The notes: a model not told the origin generated them from the sequence alone. A DNA stretch of 64,000 nt from Arenicola marina (GCA_964019135.1 OZ025258.1:6343961-6407960); one strand, 5' to 3'. Counted from the stretch's first letter, positions 1 to 11,279 are shown. Program-made: numbers and translations.

Positions 1-2
1 GC

Positions 3-429
3 GGCTATGGATTGACTCTTATTAACATATATGGACCAAACAGAGATACTCCCGCGTTTTACGAAGAATTACGACACCGGGTTGGAAATTTTGAAAACAC
101 TAGTATAATCCTCTGTGGTGATTGGAATCTCGTTTTAAATCATGAGATGGATACTATTGGTTATAAGCATGAAAACAACGTAAATGCTAGAAAGAATGTG
201 CTTAACTTGATAGAAAATCTGGAGTTGACGGATTATTGGCGGGTTTGTCGTCCAAAAATGCGTCGGTTTACGTGGACTAACTAGCAACGCAAAGCAGAGA
301 GCCAGACTAGATTTCTTTTTGACTTCGACAGACATAAATGCCATGTTAAGAGTACATGATATACTACCGGGTTATAGAACTGATCATTCACTCGTCGTTA
401 TTAAAGTAGACTTCCATCAAGTGCCTTGA
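3..429 (+). pseudogene. LINE ORF2 endonuclease domain (APE-like), C-terminal part, broken
   Basis: In frame from base 3 the translation contains INIYGPN, then CGDWN (the metal/substrate-binding D-x-N type motif of APE endonucleases) and TDYWR...RRFTWTN. This matches the C-terminal half of L1-type endonucleases, which nick target DNA to prime reverse transcription. The frame ends at TAG 282-284. Homology resumes one frame over from base 301 (ARLDFFLTS...), with GYRTDHSLVV, the family's terminal D-H motif, near 370. That frame meets TGA at 427-429, just before a KGYWKFN-type motif that normally follows an arginine, so the stop looks like a point mutation. The N-terminal catalytic residues lie outside the window. 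Confidence 0.85.
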
Positions 430-2838
430 GGTAAAGGATATTGGAAGTTCAATACTTCACTACTTAGAGATCAGGAGTACTGTAAAATTGTTAAATCGTG
501 CATAAGTAACACCGCGGAATTTTATAGTGGTAATTTAGATGACCAGATGTTATTTGAAATGATAAAGTTGGAGATCCGTGGAAGTACTGTAAGTTATAGT
601 AGTCACAAAAAGAAATCATCGACACTGAGAGAAAAGTTTCTGGAAGCACAAATAGCGAAAATTGAGTCTGAAACCGGAATATGTGATACAGATAATTTAG
701 ATGCCTTAAAAGTAGAACTGCAAGAGTTGAGACAATCAAAGGTGAGAGGTAATATTCTTAGGTCCAGGGCAAAATGGTATGAAGACGGTGAGAAGGCAAG
801 CCACTATTTCTGTGGGCTGGAGAAGAGAAATTATATGTGCAAACTGGTTAGCAACCTGGTAGTAAATGGAGTCGAAATTGTTGAGCCGACGGAAGTCCTG
901 AACGAGCAAACCAAATTTTACTGTAATTTATACGCAAACGCTGACAATGTAAAAGCAGCTGACTTTATACATTCCTTTTTAAAGCCCGCGAATATCGCGC
1001 GATTAACTGAGAAACAAACGGCACTGTGTGAAGGAAATATCACTCTGGAGGATGTTAAAGTGGTCATGAGAGGCATGAAGAATAATAAGTCTCCTGGTCC
1101 CGATGGCTTTCCGGTGGATCTTTATGCATTTTTCTGGGAAGATATAGGTGTTTTTCTGCTCAGAAGTTGGCAACACGCGTATAACACTGAATCGCTATCA
1201 ATTACACAGAAACAGGGGGTTATTACATGCTTACTCAAAGGCGACAAGCCTCGGGAATTCCTAAGGAACTGGCGGCCTATATCGCTGCTGAACGCAGATT
1301 TTAAAATATTAACAGGTGCCTTGGCAAGCAGAATGAGACAGGTATTGCCAGATGTTATTAGTACAGACCAAAAGGGTTTTCTGAAAGGTAGATTCATTGG
1401 GGAAAATACCAGATTAGTTTACGACATAATGCATTATTTGTTAAGTAATAATAAGTCTGGTATGTTACTCCTGGTAGATTTTGAGAAGGCATTTGATACT
1501 TTGAGCTGGGAGTACACAAATAAGGTTTTGGAAGCATATGGATTTGGCCCGTCTTTTATCAAATGGTTCAATATAGTATATAAAGAACCAAGGAGTTGTA
1601 TTATTAACAACGGTACTATGTCTGAATGGTTTACACTAGGCAGAGGTTGTAGGCAAGGAGATCCGCTTTCTCCCTATTTATTTATATTAGCCATCGAGCC
1701 TTTAGCGATGTTCCTAAAATCGGATAGTTCTGTGAAAGGTATTACTATTAAAAAAATTGAATATATTATTGGTCAATATGCTGACGATACATTTTTGATG
1801 CTGGACGGCAGTGAGGAATCCCTAAGACGTGTGTTAAAGATTATGGAGGAATTTTATATTTGTTCGGGGTTGCGCGTGAACGTCGATAAAACAAAAGCCA
1901 TTTGGATTGGGAAAACAAATCGCGTTATGAGAGTATGTACGGATATCCCACTGGAGTGGGGCGAGGAATTTGTTTTGTTAGGTATGCAGTTTAGTGCTAA
2001 TTTGGACCAGATGATCGCTCTAAATTATGATAGGAAAATAGAAGAATTGAATAGAATTTTGAAGTTATATGGAAAAAGGAATTTGTCTCTTAGGGGTAGA
2101 GTGACAGTTGTAAAATCACTGGCCTTACCAAAGCTTGTACATTTAATGTCAGCGCTTCCAACACCAGGCCAAGCTTATATTGATCAACTCACTAGCGCTA
2201 TCCGCAAGTTTATCTGGAGAAATAAGACACCTAAGGTCTCTATGAGTAGAATGTGCCAAGGGATAGATTCCGGAGGTATGGGCCTCACCCATGTCCCTTC
2301 GTTTATTAAAGCACTGAAAATCGCCTTGATTAGTAGACTAGTAAACACATGTGGTACCTGGCAAGATTTATTTTGTGAAACGATTTGCGAAGAAAAGAAA
2401 TTATGTTGGGAGGTAGACCTCCAGTCTACTAAACTTTTCTGCAAGGTCTCAAACCCATTTTGGGCGGATGTCTTCAATGCCTGGTATCATTATCGAAATT
2501 CGCAAGGTATATCTGAAACTGAGATACTAAAATACCCAATATGGAACACACATTTCTTGACAAATACTAACATTTTGTCCAGGAAGAACGAATTTTTAAG
2601 CAAGGGTTTACGGTATATGAGAGATTTAACGAATGACAGCGGAAACTTACTAGGTTGGTTTGAGTTTAAAGAAAGATACAAGCTTGACATTAAATTTGCT
2701 GATTTTTATGGTCTTATATATTCGTTGCCCCGCGACTGGCGACTAGCTTGTAACCAAGATGAAGCGCTTGCTAACGATAGTAGGAATAGTCGTTTAGATG
2801 AAATGCAAAAAGAAAAACGTGTCTGCCATTATGTTTAG
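430..2838 (+). pseudogene. LINE ORF2 reverse transcriptase domain (L1/Tx1 group)
   Basis: This open stretch is in frame with the end of the endonuclease part; the longest uninterrupted piece counted from an ATG is 547-2838 (763 codons). Numbering from that ATG, the RT motifs are SPGPDGFPVDLY near residue 181, RPISLLNADFKI near 243, LLLVDFEKAFDTLSW near 308 (first catalytic Asp), GCRQGDPLSPYLF near 366, and the YADD box at 411-414 (nt 1777-1788) with both catalytic aspartates present. The polymerase would copy element RNA at the nicked target (target-primed reverse transcription). The frame is closed by TAG at 2836-2838, but homology continues in the same frame beyond it, so this is a premature stop and not the natural end. 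Confidence 0.93.
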
Positions 2839-3453
2839 TTGAGACTAGTGCATGTACTCCCGTTTAACTGTGTTAATGAGGCCAAATGGCAAAGGTTTTT
2901 GGATTGCAGCATGTCAAATTTAGAATGGCAACGAATTTACAGGCTTTCTTATAATTGTACGATCGATGAAAGATTAAGAAGTTTTCAGTTTGATATATTG
3001 CATAGGATAACAGCCACAAATGTGTTTTTGAAACGATGCAAGATTAAGGATATAGACCGTTGTACTTTCTGTAATGCTGAACCAGAGTCATTAGGGCATT
3101 TTTTCTTCGATTGTCCATGTATACAACCACTTTGGGAGAGATTGGCAACATGGTTAGAGGTGGTTGCCAGAATTAATTTTGCTGCGTTATTATCAGTTAA
3201 AAATATTTTACTGGGAATGACAGATGTTTCAAATAGTAACTTGTTAAATCATATTGTGCTCATTATTAAGAGATATATCTTTGTATCAAAATGGAAAAGT
3301 ACAATTCCAACTTTCCAAGGGGGCATAAATGCCATAAAAGCCAAGTTTCATACAGAAAGGTATATTGCTCAGAGTCATGGCTGGAATCACATTAGGAAAT
3401 TCCAGACGAAGTGGCAACCCATCCAACCATTTTTGTTGACACAGGAGATATAA
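2839..3453 (+). pseudogene. LINE ORF2 C-terminal domain with CCHC-like motif
   Basis: This continues in frame directly after the TAG at 2836 and ends at TAA 3451-3453. Around nt 3057-3125 it contains CTFCNAEPESLGHFFFDC, a C-x2-C-x8-H-x4-C arrangement followed by PLWERL. That pattern is the usual C-terminal cysteine/histidine motif of L1/Tx1 ORF2 proteins, thought to help nucleic-acid binding. There is no independent start codon signal, so it is best read as the tail of the upstream protein. The 3' UTR is only about 60 bases before the A run. Confidence 0.88.
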
Positions 3454-3541
3454 TTTTATGTTAATGTTATGTACATTGTGCGTGATGTAACTTTATCATA
3501 TGTGCTGTAATTGAAAAAAAAAAAAAAAAAAAAAAAAAAAA

Positions 3542-4117
3542 TAGTTTAAGGAAGACAAACAAATAAGAATTTGTTTTAATGGGAGTTTTAAGCTCTTATT
3601 CCACTATATCTCTATAAACGCGTTCGTCAAAGTAGCAAAAGTGAGATCCAGCGGGTTTCATTCTAGGAGCATTGCATCTAAGCGTTATTTAGAAATTCCG
3701 AAATGATGTCACAAGATTGACAGGTGAGCTTTGATGCAGTGCGTATATGCATCTGTCGTCGAGGGCGTGTATTGTTCTCATGGTTGAGTGCTTTTCGTTG
3801 AGTTCAAGCCAATCGGCAAAGAGAATCTGAGTCTCAATGTAAAAGCACATGCGTTTGTATTCCCCTTTGACGTCACTTTCCTCGCTCCCAGACATTAACT
3901 CGACATGTGCGAAAACAAGTGGAAAAAGTATTTCCTTTTACTAATTGGGGCGTTATAGCTCGATAACATAAGCGTGGAACACAGAAGATTCATATGAGCT
4001 AAAGTTGTTTTGGCGTGGCACCAACTGTTTAAGATACTGAGCTAAATGAGCGGCTCATGATATAGTAAGAAATGATAGGTATATAGAGCTGATCGTGCGA
4101 CAAAGACATCATGCAGT
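3542..4117. other. No recognisable feature
   Basis: Non-coding sequence between the LINE poly(A) and the 61-bp repeat. Open frames are short (68 codons at most) and match nothing I recognise. Confidence 0.5.
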
Positions 4118-4400
4118 GGGCGGACATAATGCAACGACGAATTGAGTTTTGGGCGGACATAATGCAACGATATTTGCCGGGCGGACATTTTGCAACGACG
4201 AATTGAGTTTTGGGCGGACATAATGCAACGATATTTGCCGGGCGGACATTTTGCAACGACGAATTGAGTTTTGGGCGGACATAATGCAACGATATTTTCC
4301 GGGCGGACATTTTGCAACGACGAATTGCTTTTTGGGCGGACATAATGCAACGATATTTGCCTGGCGGACATTTTGCAACGGGCGGACATTTTGCAACGTA
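4118..4400 (+). repeat. 61-bp tandem repeat with embedded GGGCGG boxes
   Basis: The 61-bp unit recurs with starts at 4151, 4212, 4273 and 4334, plus partial units at both ends. Each unit is itself a pair of related half-units that both begin GGGCGGACAT and carry TGCAACGA. The half-unit spacing alternates 28 and 33 bp. GGGCGG occurs on this strand at 4118, 4151, 4179, 4212, 4240, 4273, 4301, 4334 and 4380; one half-unit near 4361 has decayed to TGGCGG. Open frames on the minus strand here are repeat artefacts. Confidence 0.95.
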
Positions 4401-4438
4401 ACAGGCACTAACCGCCCGAACCCATCATGGGCCACACT

Positions 4439-4511
4439 GGGCGGCGATTGACCAATAACAGCAATGGTATTTGCCATTGGTCAATCGTCGGGAATTAAGG
4501 TAGTATAAATA
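4439..4511 (+). promoter_or_regulatory. Promoter-like region: GC box, inverted CCAAT pair, TATA box
   Basis: A tenth GGGCGG is at 4439-4444. CGATTGACCAAT (4445-4456) and its exact reverse complement ATTGGTCAATCG (4476-4487) form a 12-bp inverted repeat, so each arm holds a CCAAT box (the NF-Y site type). TATAAATA follows at 4504-4511, about 17 bp after the second arm. With the upstream GC-box repeat this has the order of a classical RNA polymerase II promoter; transcription would be expected to begin about 25-30 bp downstream. It could equally be the U3 part of an LTR, since no clear host gene follows on this strand. Confidence 0.55.
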
Positions 4512-4657
4512 AGTGTGGAAGGCGAGCCTCGGGAGGAGCTCAAGCCGACCACGGACACCCCAACTACGAGAACGGGATACATCCCTCAAACTCGGTACAA
4601 GGTTGGTTTTACTTGTTATGTAAACATCATATTGCTATATTGTACTCGTCCGTGTCC

Positions 4658-4689
<32 letters not shown>

Positions 4690-5097
4690 CACCATTAAAA
4701 CCCGTCGATATTATTATACACTGTCTCCAGAGTTGGTTTATAGAATCCGCACAGGTCGAATCGGTATCCTCCCGCCAAGCGAGTTCCCCTTACATTAGTG
4801 TCCAGTTAGCGAGTAGGGCAAGTTTAACACCTGCTGCGAACTGAGAATAGCGGCTGAGACAATCCTTTGGACAATAACATTAGCAGCATGAGGTGTGACG
4901 GTCGTGTCCGTTCGGCCTAGACGGAGCTGATGTTGGACTCACCCAGGGCGACCTTGATCTTTGTACCATGCACTACCGCGACATTTCTTTGGAAAAGTTG
5001 GTGGTTTAGGCCGCTTTTGTGCACATGAAGGTTAATCGGGCCAAGGAACCTTCGGGACGATGACGGATGAAGGAATCAAACATGCCCCGGATTATGT
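4512..5097 (+). other. Presumed transcribed region after the promoter; no recognised coding sequence; (TTA)n at 4659-4689
   Basis: There is a 109-codon open frame at 4515-4844, but half of it is an artefact of the TTA microsatellite (a run of leucines), and I recognise no domain. The rest of the stretch holds nothing identifiable. An LTR or an untranslated first exon are both possible readings. Confidence 0.35.
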
Positions 5098-5172
5098 GCT
5101 CGAGCCCGGATTTGAACCCAGGACCTATTGATCTGCGGTCGAGTGTCCTAATCATTACAATAGGGAGGCCCC
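5098..5172 (-). repeat. tRNA-derived SINE fragment or tRNA pseudogene
   Basis: Read on the minus strand there is a B-box-like GGTTCAAATCC (5118-5108) and, about 40 bases upstream, a degenerate A-box region (TGTAATGATTAGGA). The T-stem keeps four of five pairs, but the acceptor and anticodon stems do not pair. It is therefore not a functional tRNA and is more likely a SINE head or decayed tRNA. Confidence 0.45.
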
Positions 5173-5176
5173 CGGA

Positions 5177-5370
5177 GGCTCTATGAAAACTCTATGGAAA
5201 TTCTATGAAAACTCTATGGAAATTCTATGAAAACTCTATGGAAATTCTATGGAAGCTCTATGGAAATTTTACGGAAATTCTATGAAAACTCTATGTCAAT
5301 TCAATGGAAATTTTATGGAAACTCTATGGCAATTCTATGGAAACTCTATGGAAATTCTTTAGAAATTTTA
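5177..5370 (+). repeat. Short tandem repeat based on an 11-bp CTATGGAAATT-type unit
   Basis: Alternating CTATGGAAATT and CTATGAAAACT units repeat about 17 times, becoming more divergent toward the right end. Confidence 0.85.
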
Positions 5371-6107
5371 AAGGAAAACGTTTAGAATTTTAAAAGAGGT
5401 TTTATTAGAATTAGAATTTTGATACGATATTAAAGCACACAGGGATTATTATTATTATTGTCTTCATAATACATTATCCGCTCTCTTGGTAAATAACACC
5501 AGGTGTGTCGCCAGGTATCTAGGTGTATACACAATTTTACTTGTAACAAATTATATTATGTTCTTGTTTGTAATAACTGTCATGTTTGCTTGTGATTTAT
5601 TTTAGTTTTCTCCATGAACATACTAAATATCTACTTACTTACATTCATAGAGAGGGGCCGTCTTCGTATGGTAAAACCTATATTTTGTCTCATTACGGTA
5701 CATTTAATACGTGCTCTGGGTTTTCACTGTTCTTTCACAAGTTCAGTGATGGCTATACTGTAAACTTACATAAGTTTCTTTCAAAAATATTCACTAATCT
5801 AATAAATCTCAATTGAGCAAGTACAGCAAAACAAATATGATTGTTTTAAATATTGTTCGATTTCCTCGATTACAACATACCTGTTTAAAAATAGGATGCA
5901 AGAGATACAGTCTAGGAATCTGATTGTTCTGCCTGGGATTGGAGCATTATTTCTGTATAGGCGCTATCCAAATAGATCTGGCTGGGAAGGGTTGCAGGAC
6001 TTCATTTATAAAATGATACTGTTGTTTCACATATTTATATATACAATGGAAAACTAAACCAAGAAACTGGGACTCTGTAGAGGATTGGCGGGGGGGAGGG
6101 GGAGGTC
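5371..6107. other. No recognisable feature
   Basis: AT-rich sequence. The longest frame, 76 codons at 5586-5816, has no recognisable domain. Confidence 0.4.
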
Positions 6108-6288
6108 CAGGGGTGGATCCAGAAAATCTGGAAAGGGTGGGCCGGTTTAAGGTTCGGATCCAGATATGCTGGAGAGGGGGGGGGGCAGGTTTCGATTTTT
6201 ATATGTTAAATGGTATAAATGGCGGCCCAAAAACGGGGCGGGAGGCCGGAGCCGGGTCCCCTCCCCCCCCCCCCCGGATCCGCCCCTG
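6108..6288. mobile_element. TIR mini-element (non-autonomous DNA transposon, hAT-like ends)
   Basis: The left end CAGGGGTGGATCC (6108) is an inverted match, with one mismatch, to the right end GGATCCGCCCCTG (ending 6288). Flanking bases AGGTC (6103-6107) and AGGTT (6289-6293) could be a 5-bp target duplication with one change. The interior contains long G and C runs and no coding capacity. Ends of the type CAGGGGCGGA are common on hAT-superfamily mini-elements; the short flank repeat makes superfamily assignment uncertain. Confidence 0.65.
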
Positions 6289-8216
6289 AGGTTTGTTAAC
6301 AATCTCTGTGTCATACGATATAGGAATAAGCCCATCAAACCATTGAAATATGTTAAGCTGAACTAACGAAATATTTCAGTACTCACCCAAACCTTGTAGC
6401 TGCGATTCCGCATTGAAGCTTGGCATAGCTCAAATCGTTGTCAAACGTAAAACTCAAAACGGGGTCGGATATAATAGCTACCTGCGTAGTATTTTCGTTC
6501 CAGCAACATAATTAAGCCAATACGTAATAGATAGAGCCATTGGAGAGGCAAATTCTCTTCAAAAATCTAAACATATACGGATACGTATCATAATCTGTAC
6601 ACTGTATAAGAATGCAGTTATTTCATTTCGGTAAATTTAATGGAAACCGGAACTACGCTACTGAGTAAATCAAACTGTATCGACTAAGATCATAAGCGTT
6701 GCTTTCCAGTGCTTTCTAAAGTGATTTCAGACTGATCAAAACAGATTCAAAGTCAACTTATAGGTTTTCCTGTAATCTTAACAGCTTTTGATGTAAATAA
6801 TGCATGACATCATTGACATCGGTGGATTTAATGATAAGATAACAAAAAAGAACAGCAGATTGCTCAACATAGACACGTGCGTTTGTTTATCACTGATAGC
6901 CAGCCCTCATCGCGCGTGCGCTTGATTACACTATCCTTTTGATATTCAGACGATAAAGTTATAAATGTGCAAGCGAAGGAGTTTAGTCCTAATTTACATG
7001 ACGAATATTTAAACGGTAAAAGATTCATACCTTATAATTAAAACTGTAGAAGAATAAGCGAGTGTCGTGCAATGGTGATGTTGACTGTCAGGTGCTTATT
7101 TTTCGGCGCACTGGTGAGATTCCAGGGTATGCCAAACTTGTTTTTCCTTCTTTGTCACCAAAGCTGAAGCTGTTTCCAACAATATACACATAGATCTATT
7201 TATCGCAATTCCCTGACAACAATCTGGTATGGAGGTGGTCAGATAACTTTCTAGTAATTCAGTAAGCTTTGTAAGACGTAGATTTGTGCAGGGAGCTCAG
7301 CTTACCCCGCCGCGACCCCGATCGCGTGAGAACTCTCTTCTCGGTTTCTGACTCAACATATCATGCTCGGGACAGTCTGGAATCCAGTACTTCGTTAGAA
7401 ACAGAAGGATTGTCAGCTGGATCACCCTGCGATTGAAAGGATGTCTTTGTCTGGCGGCAATTCTGGCTCAAATATATATGTTTGTGGTCCATGAAGTCCG
7501 CTTATGTCCGAACGCGACTCTCCCGTTTCGCTATGGTCATTACCCCAGAGAGATGTGAACACATCACTGTTGTATGAATTACGTGACGCCATGAAGACCG
7601 TTCACTTCGTATCAAAATATAACCTATGCCGGTTACTGTTTGTTAATTTGCTAATTTCAACGAAAATTACCCGTGTTCAGGCCAGTTTTCACGCCATTTA
7701 ATACACATGATAACAACTCATCAAGCCGTACCGCACGCTCCCAACAGGAAGGAAATAACAGATTCATATAACAAGGAAACCAAAATAAAGTACAGTGTCC
7801 GTATGAATGAATACAAAATAAACATAATCAACAACAATTAGTGCTCCTAACCCATCAGCATGTCAGTACGCCAGCAGCATATATCCCTTATATCACAGTA
7901 GTCGAAATAACCATCTTACGGTACCATTGTTCGAATGATTGGTAATCCATGTTCCTTGGGAATCAGACGAAACACTCATCTCAGGACTGCTTTTTTATGA
8001 ATGGTCAAATAATATGCATACTTCGAGTAAACTTACTTACATATGGTAATCAGATGGGCGTGTTTATATATTTTAACGTAATACGTAACGTAATGCTACT
8101 AATGCTACCGATCTTCTGTACATATCATGTGCTTGTGATTGTTTTTTAATTTTCATTCCGTCGTTCATTCCGTCCTTATAGTACCATGGGTCTGGTACTA
8201 AAAATGCGAATAAATT
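6289..8216. other. No recognisable feature (about 1.9 kb)
   Basis: No frame over 66 codons, no RNA gene and no repeat that I can identify. The stretch lies downstream of the GPCR gene and would contain its 3' untranslated region. No clear minus-strand polyadenylation signal was fixed. Confidence 0.4.
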
Positions 8217-9254
8217 CTATCCCACTCTATTAATGCTGCTGACGCAGCTGCATAAAAGTGATTTATACGCCCTTCGGAAATCTCGTTGCAATCCAGCGTA
8301 GATAAACACGTTGACACAAGAGTTGGCTAAGCCGATTTCCATCGACAAGTAGAAGAGTAAGCGATACGTGGAAGGCTCGATGGCAATACGAGCGCGGGTT
8401 AAGATCTGTAGCATCATGTAAGGCAGCCACGTGACCAAGTAAGCAATGATCACGGCCATGACGAAACGAAAAGCCTTCAAGTTAATCAGGTGATCCTTCG
8501 TTTGGCCGTTTCCACTCGCACCAGTAGTTCTGCGAAGAGCTACGGGGCGCCGGTCCAGGTCGTCAGTTCCTCCGATTACCGCCACGGCTGGTGCCCCGTT
8601 TATTGGCGCTGCTATGGCCCGAACCTGCTCTCGAGCGATTTGAAATATTTTGGAGTAAAGAACCGTGATTGTAATAGCGATCAGGAAATAACCGATGGCC
8701 TTAGCGCAAAACGAATACCCATCGTAGCCATCGACACTGCCGCACGCGTGAAGATCAAAGGGCATCCAGGCCAGGAAACCGAGGACCCAACACGTTCCGA
8801 AGGACCAACAGAAGGCAGCCGCCCCCCACAGATATCTGGCAGTCACGTGGTTCCGATACTGGAACGGATAGCGGATGGCGATGAAGCGCTCGAGCCCGAG
8901 ACTGAAGATGTGTAACACGGAGACGCTTATGGGCAATGTCGTGAGGACGTCGTACAAGATGGACTCCAAAATGGTGGTACATGTCTTCTTGAAGACAGCC
9001 TTGAAGATGATGTAGAGTCCGCTGACGCCGCACAGCAGGTCGGCCACAGCTAAACTTCCAGTTAGGATGTAGTGCGTGTGGCGCAGGAAGTAGCACCGGA
9101 CGAAAGCGAGGAGGGTCAGAGCGTTGCCACCGATGCTCAGGAGGCTGACGAGAAATAAAATCGTAAAGTGGACATGTGGTGATACGACGTTTCTCTCTGG
9201 GTCGAGAGTCGCCGTTGGCAGATCCGTCGAAGTTGAGTTCATGTTGGCACACAT
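8217..9254 (-). CDS. Class A (rhodopsin-like) G-protein-coupled receptor, orphan
   Basis: The 345-residue frame shows seven hydrophobic segments and the class A landmark residues. N44 sits in GGNALTLLAF (TM1) and D72 in LAVADLL (TM2). C92 is at the top of TM3, with C171 or C183 in the second extracellular loop. ERF at 122-124 replaces DRY. W150 is in TM4, TWLPY at 275-279 replaces the CWxP motif of TM6, and NVFIY at 315-319 replaces NPxxY in TM7. Helix 8 begins GLQRDFRRAYKSLL and ends with cysteines C335 and C337, possible palmitoylation sites. TM5 lacks the usual proline. The N-terminus has an N-S-T glycosylation site (residues 6-8). There is no signal peptide, as is usual for small class A receptors. 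It would sit in the plasma membrane and couple a ligand to G proteins; the ligand is unknown. The lack of the TM5 proline and the KIFQIAREQVRAI segment suggest the amine/melanocortin-adenosine side of the class. The frame is intact and intronless. A second start at Met5 is possible. Confidence 0.9.
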   Translation of the reverse strand: MCANMNSTSTDLPTATLDPERNVVSPHVHFTILFLVSLLSIGGNALTLLAFVRCYFLRHTHYILTGSLAVADLLCGVSGLYIIFKAVFKKTCTTILESILYDVLTTLPISVSVLHIFSLGLERFIAIRYPFQYRNHVTARYLWGAAAFCWSFGTCWVLGFLAWMPFDLHACGSVDGYDGYSFCAKAIGYFLIAITITVLYSKIFQIAREQVRAIAAPINGAPAVAVIGGTDDLDRRPVALRRTTGASGNGQTKDHLINLKAFRFVMAVIIAYLVTWLPYMMLQILTRARIAIEPSTYRLLFYLSMEIGLANSCVNVFIYAGLQRDFRRAYKSLLCSCVSSINRVG

Positions 9255-11279
9255 GCATGCGGCGTTGTCTTAAGTTGAGATGTATGATGTATGGCTGTTC
9301 TCCGATGGTCCTTTAATGCCCGTTAACATGCGGGTGTTACTTCTCTGTAGTGCATATGCATCTCATGTAATATGTGTCACAATAGCATATCCCATGTATG
9401 CAAAAGTCTATATAATGAAATCGTTACCTTTGAATGCAATATTTATCCAAGTGACGTTGTTGGAACGATTTTACGCAACATATTATGCAACGCAAAAGCC
9501 TGTCAAGATACCAGCAGCAGACCTTAACTATATCTCCATCCACTCGAATTGGTTTTGACCATGACTATTGTGGCCGTAGTCACTTCCATGGAATGCAATG
9601 ACATGACGAAATAAAAGTTACCGCCTTCAAACAATATTGCCATAGTCCAGGTTACAGTACCATATATGTTATATAATGGCGGACGGATTCTGATGTGGGA
9701 GGGGTCGGTGAGAACTGCGTAGCGCCATATCCTAGATAGGCATTGATGTCCTGTTTGCAAGGCCGCCACAACGACAGATGACAGTGACAATGCGAGGGGC
9801 TGCCGTAATTGTTCCGACAGTCGCTACCGGCAAGCAAGTCCTGCCAGCTAGTGCGCGGGACAAATACCAGACACAATGAGTAATAATCATCGTAATGTGT
9901 AGAGTGACTACGTCGGCTGTCCTTTAATAGTTTATGAGCGACCGTGACGACAAAGAACCGGACGTGGTTCGTGATGTAAGGATTGCATAGAGTGGCGCCA
10001 GCGGAAACATCTAGGAATAAAAGGTGTTTAGGTCTCTGATCAATTGGTGAATTCACTATAAAGGCGAAACAGCTCCACCTCGGGGGGCTCCACATACCAG
10101 GCGCGAATAATAGTAATGCATTCCGGTTATTATAGACATATGTGTAGAACAGGGAACCGCACAGCCGCATTCAGGCGAAGCGCTGCAACACTATTGCGCG
10201 AGTTATCTTCCCATGGCCCCAATGTCCGCCCCATGCATCCCGCGTGTCTGCAATAATGCCGGCGTCTCACATTATGAAACAACCCACGTGACAGAGCGCG
10301 ATGAGATGAGGCGTGGAGAGAGATACCATGGAGCGGGGTACACATACCACCGCGCCCAGTCAACTACCAACCAAAGTTAATACGATAAAAAAACGTTGAT
10401 TCATGACGAAACAACAACTAACGTAGCAATTCTCGAGCTTGAACGGCGCCATCAAATAGTCGCCTGCACGGTGCATAAATAGGGCAATAGGTGTCGGGGA
10501 ACTAGCCCATTCATGGTCAACAATGATCACCCGAGACTGCAAACGTTCCAGGAACTATAGTTGTCGTTTCCGACGCACAGAGGCGCCACCGCTTGCCGCG
10601 AAGCCGCTACTTTGCGCTGTACACCACCTGGCTATATTATAGCAAGCTAACTTCTGCTGCAACATGTGTATATATGTATTCAAATTGGATCAGATTTTTT
10701 CCAGCACCGGCTGCATGTTTTGGATTTGTAACGCAGGTATCCGCTTTCCGGAGTTTGGCTGAAGTACGACACATAGGTTGCACTTGGCGAACAACCCGTT
10801 AATTCTGTGGGGACAATCGGTCCCGGAGTTTTTCTACATACGAGGTCCGCGAGATCGGTATCCAGGATATCTTTCAGCCCTTTCGTGCCCCCCTCCCCTC
10901 CCCAGCCATCCAATCACGTCAATCACGTTCCCTCCGTGCCATCTTAAATTTCTTACATTTGAGAATCAGGACTAAAAATATCTAAAAATCTCTTTGAGTC
11001 TGTTAAACAACAATATCAACATAAAAATGCGCTGTTTATTTACATCGCGCGCGGACGTGATAACGAGCTACGGTCGACATCACACAGAATACCATAACAG
11101 CGAACAGGCGCCGGATACAAAGCCGGCCACCAACTTCTGCTCCGGTGACCAAATTGCTTCTCTCCAGATAACCCACAGGCTCTCAGGATTTAAGTTCGAG
11201 ACACAATATACATATTTGACATGGAGAAGCGGTTTGTCATACAAAAAAATACGGAATATATTGCTTTAGATCAGAGGGA
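9255..11279. other. GPCR upstream region and unannotated sequence
   Basis: This contains the 5' flank of the minus-strand GPCR. A TATATAG-like string on the minus strand near 9410-9416 is a weak TATA candidate about 155 bp before the ATG. A 172-codon minus-strand frame at 9652-10170 has no recognisable domain and an unusual composition, so I do not call it a gene. Nothing else is identifiable. Confidence 0.35.

Larger units (their letters stand above)
1..3541 (+). mobile_element. L1/Tx1-like non-LTR retrotransposon, 3' part, 5' end outside window
   Basis: The stretch reads as one LINE open reading frame (endonuclease, then reverse transcriptase, then a C-terminal CCHC-like segment), followed by a short 3' UTR and a 28-base A run at 3514-3541. 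The order APE-type endonuclease plus RT, the RT motif SPGPDGFPVDLY and the C-terminal C-x2-C...H...C motif are characteristic of the L1/Tx1 group. The 5' end (ORF1 and the start of ORF2) lies before base 1. Only a few lesions are visible: a stop and frameshift near 282-300, TGA at 427, and TAG at 2836. The copy is therefore relatively recent but inactive as written. No target-site duplication can be tested because the 5' end is missing. Confidence 0.93.

Noticed and set aside
5098-5172. Functional tRNA gene on the minus strand
   Set aside because: The B-box is good, but the acceptor and anticodon stems do not pair.
8490-8915. 141-codon plus-strand frame and 8755-9258 minus-strand frame overlapping the GPCR
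   Set aside because: Both are antisense or shifted shadows of the GPCR coding sequence and show no domain.
9652-10170. 172-codon minus-strand frame
   Set aside because: No recognisable domain, no neighbouring exon or promoter signal, and the length is not exceptional for this amount of sequence.
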